Part shown: piece after piece, positions 57,976 through 64,000 of the stretch
How the letters are laid out: every line of letters starts with the position of its first letter
How positions within the stretch are numbered: the first letter of the stretch is position 1
Source of the DNA: Medicago truncatula
Lineage: Eukaryota > Streptophyta > Magnoliopsida > Fabales > Fabaceae
Assembly: GCF_003473485.1 (NCBI RefSeq)
Contig: NC_053048.1
Location: 13,949,501-14,013,500, forward strand
DNA: 64,000 nucleotides
Reading direction: 5' to 3'
The notes under the pieces: generated by a model
Database searches by the model: none
What the model saw: the letters and a program-made list of their open reading frames with translations, nothing else
Told to the model about the DNA's origin: nothing
Translations under genes and position numbers: made by a program

Positions 57976-58289
57976 TAAGAAACAAAAATATGGTTATTTG
58001 AATGTATATGAATCAAGACATTGTTGCAATAGTATATGGAAAGATATTATGAAAAGATGTTATAATCTCAACTTTCATTAATCTTAGCAAACAAAATGTT
58101 ATCGATCACCTCTAATTCTGTAGAACATATTTCAATTCTTATGGTTATATAATGATTAACGTAAATATATTTCTTTCAGATAACTGAACTTATTTCTAAG
58201 TAATGCATGCAGTTCTAATTAATTCAAATTGTCAATTTAGCCAGGGTTGCATAATGTAGCTTTAAAATTATCAAAGAAATAATATTAGC
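57976..58289. other. AT-rich sequence, nothing recognised
   Basis: No exon of the neighbouring G6PDH gene and no repeat ends were seen. Confidence 0.5.
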
Positions 58290-58810
58290 AATCCCAGGAC
58301 AATAGACAAGACACCTCATGCTCGGGGCGGGATTTCCAACACACACCCTCACGCTCAGACCCAATGGGCATGAAGCGTCGCAATGCGGAATCGCAACGGT
58401 AGATCTTGGATAGGCTCTAATACCATGTTGAAAGAAATAGATAAATGTTATTCTGATTTATTCCTCAGCATGAGCTGGTTTAAATAGTGAGATTACAACT
58501 TAATTATCTCCTTAAATCAAGGACAATAATAGCAATAGAAAAAAAGACTAGAAATATTCTAATAAATATTCCAACATATATTATAATATTGTATCTTAAA
58601 TCTCTGGAAATTCTTCCCTGTACTGTTAGAGATATATCAACTCTAAGAAAAGCGGGTACAGAGGTATGTATAATCTTATCTTCCAAAGTAAAAACAGTTA
58701 TATAACTGACACCAATTTCACTTTCAGGATCGGTATAGAGAACAGACAACAAAATATGCATAATGAAAGCATGGTAAAGAGAGAAAACCAATACGTCATA
58801 AGGATAGTGC
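58290..58810 (-). mobile_element. Ty1/copia LTR with start of internal region
   Basis: On the minus strand TGGTATTAGAGCC (plus 58413-58425) is a copia primer-binding site. It directly follows an LTR that ends CTATTTCTTTCAACA at 58426. The far LTR end (about 58800) was not defined. It lies within or beside the G6PDH pseudogene, next to its last recognisable exon. Broken fossil. Confidence 0.7.
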
Positions 58811-59064
58811 ATACTTCTGAAAATGTTACCAGGAACATCCTTGAATTGAACCTCAATTTCTGCCTTTCTAGATTCTAGGGCCTTCCCTGCTTTTCATAAT
58901 GAATGAAACACCTAATGCAAAAAAGTAAATTGCCAAATGTACAATAATGTATTGTAGAGAATTATGAGAGAGAAAAGGAACTAGAATACTATGTAGCACC
59001 GACATTTCAGACTCGCCGATGAAGTTACATTCAATTTCTTCCATTTATCATATCAGTGTATGTC

Positions 59065-59185
59065 TGTTAGGACTTAAGCCCAAGAGGAGAGCCCAACCTA
59101 AAAAACTAGTCCAATAGGTGGGAGAGCCCCATGGCTTAAGTACCACATCAAGCACTTTTAGTTACCCGATGTGGGACTCCTAACA
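59065..59185. mobile_element. TRIM-like solo LTR (121 bp)
   Basis: Starts TGTTAGGACTTAAGCCCA and ends GATGTGGGACTCCTAACA, flanked by a perfect 5-bp duplication ATGTC (59060-59064 and 59186-59190). A small non-autonomous LTR fossil, complete as a solo LTR, in the G6PDH pseudogene. Confidence 0.9.
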
Positions 59186-60699
59186 ATGTCTTTGTGTCGG
59201 TGCTTCATAGCTAGAATAGAATGGATATGAACTACTTCACTTTCAAAATTGTTGAGAGCAAAAAGAAGTTGAAGGCTCATTTCTTCAAGAACGAAATGCT
59301 GGAAATATAATCATACCTTCCCAACTTTCTTTGTGTATCCGAATAATAGCAGTTGCAAAAGTCGGAGTGTTTGATTCGTCAGGTACAGTTGAGTCATCTC
59401 TAAAGCCTTCATATTGTCCAAGAACAACCTCATCACTTCTTGGAATAGCAGATTGAATCTGATTCAGTAGCCGAATGGGTGTCCAAGAAGTGAGTCATTA
59501 TATGTTCATTTATTACCATGTTCTTCACTAGAAGTGATCGATACGATAAATTTGTTGTTCTTCAAACAACTCTCCAATCTGAGTGTTGAGTTCTTCAGCA
59601 GATTCTAGATCCCTACCAAAGGGTTTCTCAGCAACAACACGTGTCCATCCACCATGATCAGCTAATAGGAGGAAAGAAACCAATATTAGATTTATGAATA
59701 ATAAACAAGACCCATGAAAAGTAAAAGAAATTAGCAAATGCTTCGATATTCTCGTTTAAGCCTTAGTATTTTCTCTGTCCAACAACTCTACTAGGTCTTT
59801 TAAAGCATATGCAGCCATAAAGAAGCCAAAAAATTATATATTAAAACCATATAAACCGAGATGAACGCTGTTTACTATTTTTCAAATATTCTTGCTCTGA
59901 AATCTCTTTATCCAACAAGAAAAAGCCATCTTCAGAATCTGAGGGAGAGAAAAGGTGATAGACAGCTGGAGCTAACCAATTCGATACATCATCTAACTGT
60001 TTAGAGGAAGCACCTTTCTCTGGAACAAGATAGCTGCTTATCAAAACATAAGTGTCAGGATCACAAACAGTTCAAACATGCATTTATATGAACTGATAAG
60101 ATTAGCACAAAGCATATTATGGAACAAATTTGTGAAAGAAGCAGGCAGTGAGCAAAAATCATGATATGTAAGCACATTATTTAAATATGAATAACACCAA
60201 CAGTTCTAGAGTCTCAGGTTACCATTGACATCATTAGATTTTTTTATTACTTATTTCAGAAATCTTTGGGAAAAGAAAATAGGTTTGTTTTATTTTTTAC
60301 AAAAATATTCTCACCTACGCAGTTTGTTTCTTAATTCATCATCAGAGATCTTTGACCTTGCATAGCCAATAAAATGGACTTCATTGGGTGGCAACAATTC
60401 TTGCAAATCAAGACGCCTAATGTTAGTTCATTAAGGGAAACAAACAACTATTAGAAAATACTCATCAACAAAAAGATGAGTTAACAAAAAGACACCTAAT
60501 AACAACACATTATCAGGTAGAACAGATTAATATAATTTTTAAAAAAAGTCAACTAATTCATGATCAGAGAATCACAGCATTCTGATATACATTTATGCTG
60601 CGGACCTTCAGTTAATCCAACAATTCTATATTTTTTTGGTCTTAATGCTCAGGTTCACATGGGAAGGAAGGGGGCCTTGGTAATCTGAAGCACGACCAG

Positions 60700-60815
60700 G
60701 AGGCAAATAAAGCTTAGCTAAGGATTGTTCCAGCCGGGATTTGAACTGGGGCTCTCCCTAACGATTTGACCTTAACTAAAGTTTAATAACCACTTAATCC
60801 CAACCATTTGGTTGC
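60700..60815 (-). mobile_element. tRNA-like SINE
   Basis: The minus strand carries CAGTTCAAATCCCGGCTGG (B box) and an upstream GGGATTAAGTGGTT (A-box-like). It lies in a G6PDH intron. Confidence 0.5.
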
Positions 60816-61009
60816 AACAGTTGTATATTAGACATTGATCAACATGATAAACAAAGATATTATTTTTACCTGTTTATATATAAGTGGAAAAGAGCAGAAT
60901 ATGACTTCTTAGCAAGATCACCAGAAGCACCAAGCACAGCAATGGAAAGTGTAGCGGTTTCTTTCGAAAGGAGATTCATTTGTTCCAATCCTCTAGCAGC
61001 AGAGTTACT

Positions 61010-61832
61010 CTGCAATATATATACCTCATAATTTAGGTTCTATGCAACACTCTTGTTTAATCCAAAAGAAACAAAAAAGCGAAAAATGTGACTTTACTGT
61101 GGTTTGATGTACAGTGCATTTCCAAATATATAATTAAGAAAAGTAGTAATTGATCACAGTACATTTTTATGCACTTCAATGTTGACGCACTACCACTTCT
61201 ATCTATTTGTCTTCTCATCAAAATGTCTATCAAAATTTACAAACAAATAAATACAGGAACAACCCACAGGATAAAAGAAGTGATCCGAAGAAAATGGCAT
61301 AATCGAAAAGAAAGGAAATAAATAATTAATGAATTGGGGGGGGGGGGGGGGGGGGGCGGGCGAGAGAGAGAGAGAGACGTGACCTGGTACAAAAGTTTAA
61401 GGCATGGAGAAGACGGCAATGGAGGGTAAGGATATGCGAACTCATGACCCGTCGTTTTGTTTCGCTTTTGCTGATTTCATCGTCAAATGAATCAAAATAA
61501 AGCTGTAACTATAACCACCTTCGTTTTACGACAAAGAGAGATAGCGGGAGTTGAGAATCAAAGAAGAAATTGTATGTCTAGTTTTGTATGTTGTTTGATA
61601 ATGTATCCAACTCTCTAAAATAATAGGAATTGTATTTTCCTGTTGTACACATAGTAAAACACACTCAGATAGGATCATTGTGACGACTTATTCCCAATAA
61701 TCCGAGTCAAATAAAAAGGGCAGCTCGGTGCACAAAAGCTCCAGCATACGCAGGGTTCGAGAAGGGGTCCCGCCATTTGGGTGTATTGTATGCAGTCTTA
61801 CCAAGTTTTTTACACGAGGCTGAGTCAAATAA
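61010..61832. other. Region between G6PDH relic and PPR gene
   Basis: It includes a G-run with GA repeats (about 61337-61377). The stretch around 61385-61490 could be a first exon or leader of the G6PDH gene, but no reading frame is convincing. The 3' untranslated region of the PPR gene should also lie here. Confidence 0.4.
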
Positions 61833-63995
61833 TCACCAAAAATCTTTACAAGAACAATTTCCATTTTTGAAGTGATGAAACCTCAAGGAGTCTCTGACGA
61901 CAATCGTCACACCAACAACATTGGACATATACTTAATGGCATTATGACAATCACCACATATTCTCAAATTCTTAAAAACCCGTATCGTCGACTGTCCATT
62001 CAAATTAAGTATCCCAAATGCAACAGCAAGCTTCTCACTATGGTTACAAAGACTCTCAGCTTTTTCCTCTTGATCAATATCATGCAGAACATAATCAGTG
62101 TCAGGCTTATATCCAGCCGCTTTTATTTTTGCAAACAACTCATCCAAAAAGTTATAGATTTTATCACTCTCCATATTACTTTTGTCTCCAGCAACAAAAG
62201 TGTGAACTCTATTTCCCACATGAAACCAACTACAACCTGGAGTTTTTGTAATTCCTCTCTCTTTCATCAACTTTCTGATTTTTGAAGCTTCACTCCACAA
62301 TTTAGCTGTAACAAGAATGTTGAATAAAGTAACATAATTTGCAGATCCGTTTGGGTCAATCTCAAATAGTTTCTTAGCTGAAATTTTTGCCAACTCCACA
62401 TTCTTATAAACCCTACAACCAGCAAGGAATGCTTTCCAAGCAATAGCAGTTGGTTCCATAGGCATTCTCTGTATAAACCCATATGCTTCTTCGAGGCAAC
62501 CAGCACGGCTATAGATATCGACCACACATGTATAGTGCTCAGCTTCAGGTTCAACAAGATGATCCCTACTCATTGAATTGAATATCTGGACTCCTTCTTC
62601 TACTAGCATTGAATGGCTACAAGCAGATAGAACACAAGTAAAAGTAGCAGAATCGGGTTTGACCATTGATAGTAGCATCTTCTCGAAGAGTGAAAGTGCT
62701 TCTTTTCCATTCCCATGCATCCCATTTGCAAAGATCATTGTGTTCCATGAAAAAACATCCTTTATAGGCATCATATCGAAGACATTCCTTGAAAGACTCA
62801 AACCACCGCATTTGGCATACATATCTACTAGAGCGTTTGTCCTTGCCAAGTCCCAATCTTTCCAATGCCTGAAGACATAGCAATGTATCTCCTTGCCCAT
62901 TCTTAAACATTCTGAAAGAGAACATGCTCGTAAGATACTATAAATTGTTGTTTCATCAGGTTTAAATCCCATCGTTTGCATCTTCCTAAATATCTCCATC
63001 GCCTCTTCTATTCGGCTGTTTTTAACGCAGCCACCAATAACAACACTCCAAGTAATTTCATCTGCTTTGACTTCATCTCTGTTCATCTGAGAAAACATGT
63101 AAAGACCCTTCTCATATTCTTTGTTTGTAAAGTATGCCGTTAAAATTCCATTCCAAGACGCAACTTCTCGATGGGGGATCAAATCAAATACTACTTGAGC
63201 TTCTCGTACACAAACACATTTTGCATACAAGCTCAACAGGGCGTTGCAAACAAACACATCTTCTACCATCCCATGTCTCACCGCAAATCCATGAATTACT
63301 TTACCTGATTTCAAATCTTGCAAATCTGAGCATGCATGCAAAATACTAAGCATAGTCACCAGATCCGGTTTAACCCCATTCAATACCATTTCGCGAAAAA
63401 CATTCAGACCCTTCTGAGGAAATCCACAATTGACATAGCACGAGGACAACGAGTTCCAGGTTACCACATTTCTATGAGGCATCAAATCAAATACTGTTTG
63501 AGCTTCTCTTACACATAGACAGTTTGCATACAAGTTCACAAGGGCAGTGCAAACAAACACATCTTCTACCATTCCATGTTTCACTGCAAATCCATGAATT
63601 GTTTTACCTGATTTCAAATCTTTCAATTGTGAGCACGCGGGCAAGATGCTGGACATAGCCATAGGATCCGGTTTCACCCCATTCAGTCCCATTTCACGAA
63701 AAACATTTAGACCCTTCTGAGGAAATCCACAATTGACATAGCATGAGGCCAACGAGTTCCAAGTTATGACGTTTCTATGAGGCATTAAATCAAATACTGC
63801 TTGAGCTTCTCTTACACATAGACAGCTTTCATACAAGTTCACAAGGGCATTAGAAACAAACACATTTTCTACCATTCCATGTTTCAATGCAAATCCATGA
63901 ATTGCTTTACCTGATTTCAAATCCTGCAAATCTGAGCACGCAGACAAAATGCAAGACACAGTCACCGGATCCGGCTTCACCCCATCCAATACCAT
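61833..63995 (-). CDS. PLS-class pentatricopeptide repeat protein with E, E+ and DYW domains (5' end outside window)
   Basis: An uninterrupted frame of 720 residues continues past the right edge, so the true start is not seen. It has PLS-type PPR motifs throughout, e.g. VKPDPVTVSCILSACSDLQD, NVFVSNALVNLYESC and RNVITWNSLASCYVNCGFPQ. E and E+ motifs follow, then a DYW deaminase domain (about the last 95 residues). Its zinc and catalytic set is present: H652 and E654 in HSEKLAVAFG, and C680 and C683 in CGDC. The protein ends CSCKDFW, a usual variant of the C-terminal DYW. Such proteins bind RNA in mitochondria or plastids and carry out C-to-U editing. All key residues seen are intact, so it is probably active. 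The first three blocks of 101 residues are nearly identical. No intron is needed, as is typical for the family. Confidence 0.95.
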   Translation of the reverse strand: MVLDGVKPDPVTVSCILSACSDLQDLKSGKAIHGFALKHGMVENVFVSNALVNLYESCLCVREAQAVFDLMPHRNVITWNSLASCYVNCGFPQKGLNVFREMGLNGVKPDPMAMSSILPACSQLKDLKSGKTIHGFAVKHGMVEDVFVCTALVNLYANCLCVREAQTVFDLMPHRNVVTWNSLSSCYVNCGFPQKGLNVFREMVLNGVKPDLVTMLSILHACSDLQDLKSGKVIHGFAVRHGMVEDVFVCNALLSLYAKCVCVREAQVVFDLIPHREVASWNGILTAYFTNKEYEKGLYMFSQMNRDEVKADEITWSVVIGGCVKNSRIEEAMEIFRKMQTMGFKPDETTIYSILRACSLSECLRMGKEIHCYVFRHWKDWDLARTNALVDMYAKCGGLSLSRNVFDMMPIKDVFSWNTMIFANGMHGNGKEALSLFEKMLLSMVKPDSATFTCVLSACSHSMLVEEGVQIFNSMSRDHLVEPEAEHYTCVVDIYSRAGCLEEAYGFIQRMPMEPTAIAWKAFLAGCRVYKNVELAKISAKKLFEIDPNGSANYVTLFNILVTAKLWSEASKIRKLMKERGITKTPGCSWFHVGNRVHTFVAGDKSNMESDKIYNFLDELFAKIKAAGYKPDTDYVLHDIDQEEKAESLCNHSEKLAVAFGILNLNGQSTIRVFKNLRICGDCHNAIKYMSNVVGVTIVVRDSLRFHHFKNGNCSCKDFW
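63087..63995 (-). repeat. Three 303-bp tandem PPR blocks in the gene
   Basis: Blocks start at 63995, 63692 and 63389 (minus strand), each 101 codons with MxLxGVKPD at its start and a CGFPQKGLNVFRE-type end in the first two. They share long identical DNA tracts (e.g. GGAAATCCACAATTGACATA). The repeat probably continues beyond the window. Confidence 0.9.
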
Positions 63996-64000
63996 TTCGC

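Larger units (their letters stand above)
58815..61009 (-). pseudogene. G6PD: Cytosolic-type glucose-6-phosphate dehydrogenase, decayed gene
   Basis: Exon pieces on the minus strand match plant cytosolic G6PDH (first step of the oxidative pentose phosphate pathway). 60870-61009 has LSIAVLGASGDLAKK (the NADP-binding GASGDLAK). 60315-60416 has [20 protein letters not shown]. 59858-60036 has [17 protein letters not shown]. 59534-59661 has [20 protein letters not shown] and QIYRIDH, the substrate-site RIDHYLGK motif, here ending HF then TAG. About 59317-59460 has [20 protein letters not shown]. About 58815-58890 has [20 protein letters not shown]. Exons for RLFYLALPPSVYP and for the stretch between RIDH and EVVLGQ are missing, as is everything after the last piece. 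Splice sites are largely kept. A TRIM solo LTR, a SINE-like repeat and a copia LTR lie in it. It lies downstream of the PPR gene, on the same strand. Confidence 0.93.

Noticed and set aside
61337-61377. G-run and GA repeat as a regulatory G-quadruplex
   Set aside because: A single homopolymer run plus simple repeat; nothing supports a specific role.

Overview
This is nuclear DNA of a higher plant, most likely a legume close to Medicago (inference). The evidence is a plant Kunitz inhibitor, a DYW-type PPR gene, a cytosolic G6PDH relic, an Lhca4 exon, and very many plant repeats: Athila, Ogre-type, Tekay-like and copia LTRs, L1-type LINEs, CACTA, MULE, hAT, Harbinger and Helitron elements. It is AT-rich and repeat-dominated. 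Four loci look like real host genes or gene candidates; most other open frames are transposon relics or chance.

Layout. 1-16 kb is a nest of LTR fossils. A copia LTR end is followed by an Athila-like element (about 1350-10966) that carries a Tekay-like solo LTR in its LTR and an Ogre-type solo LTR in its gag region. It is followed by another Tekay-like LTR split by a MULE-type hairpin element, which itself holds a further solo LTR. 16-22 kb holds an orphan promoter-like stretch, a miRNA-like hairpin and a tandem duplication around a 1.7-kb TIR element. 22-24 kb is a LINE tail split by a hAT element with a perfect 8-bp target duplication. 24-30 kb is old LTR sequence with a 2.8-kb solo LTR. 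30-37 kb is a LINE split by a solo LTR, which is split by two nested Helitron-like elements, one carrying an Lhca4 exon. 39.0-40.0 kb is a small three-exon gene. 40-43.8 kb is nested MITEs, MULEs and LTR pieces. 44.3-46.3 kb is a two-exon gene for a protein of 20-residue repeats. 48.3-50.4 kb is a CACTA relic with a RAD23 fragment in an intron. 50.5-56 kb is LINEs and TIR elements, largely placed in (TA)n arrays. 57.0-57.6 kb is the Kunitz gene. 58.8-61.0 kb is the decayed G6PDH gene. 61.8 kb to the right edge is the PPR gene, whose 5' end lies outside the window.

The genes do not form a pathway; this is ordinary plant gene islands in a sea of nested repeats. The most unusual signals are: (a) TCGC/GCGA palindrome clusters that recur in five different Tekay-like LTRs with different cores, beside a conserved AGGTAAGG splice-donor-like motif; (b) the 20-residue-repeat gene with a leader intron; (c) the small three-exon gene; (d) captured host exons in a Helitron and a CACTA element; (e) three near-identical 303-bp blocks in the PPR gene. 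All product names come from reading the translated sequence, without database searches.
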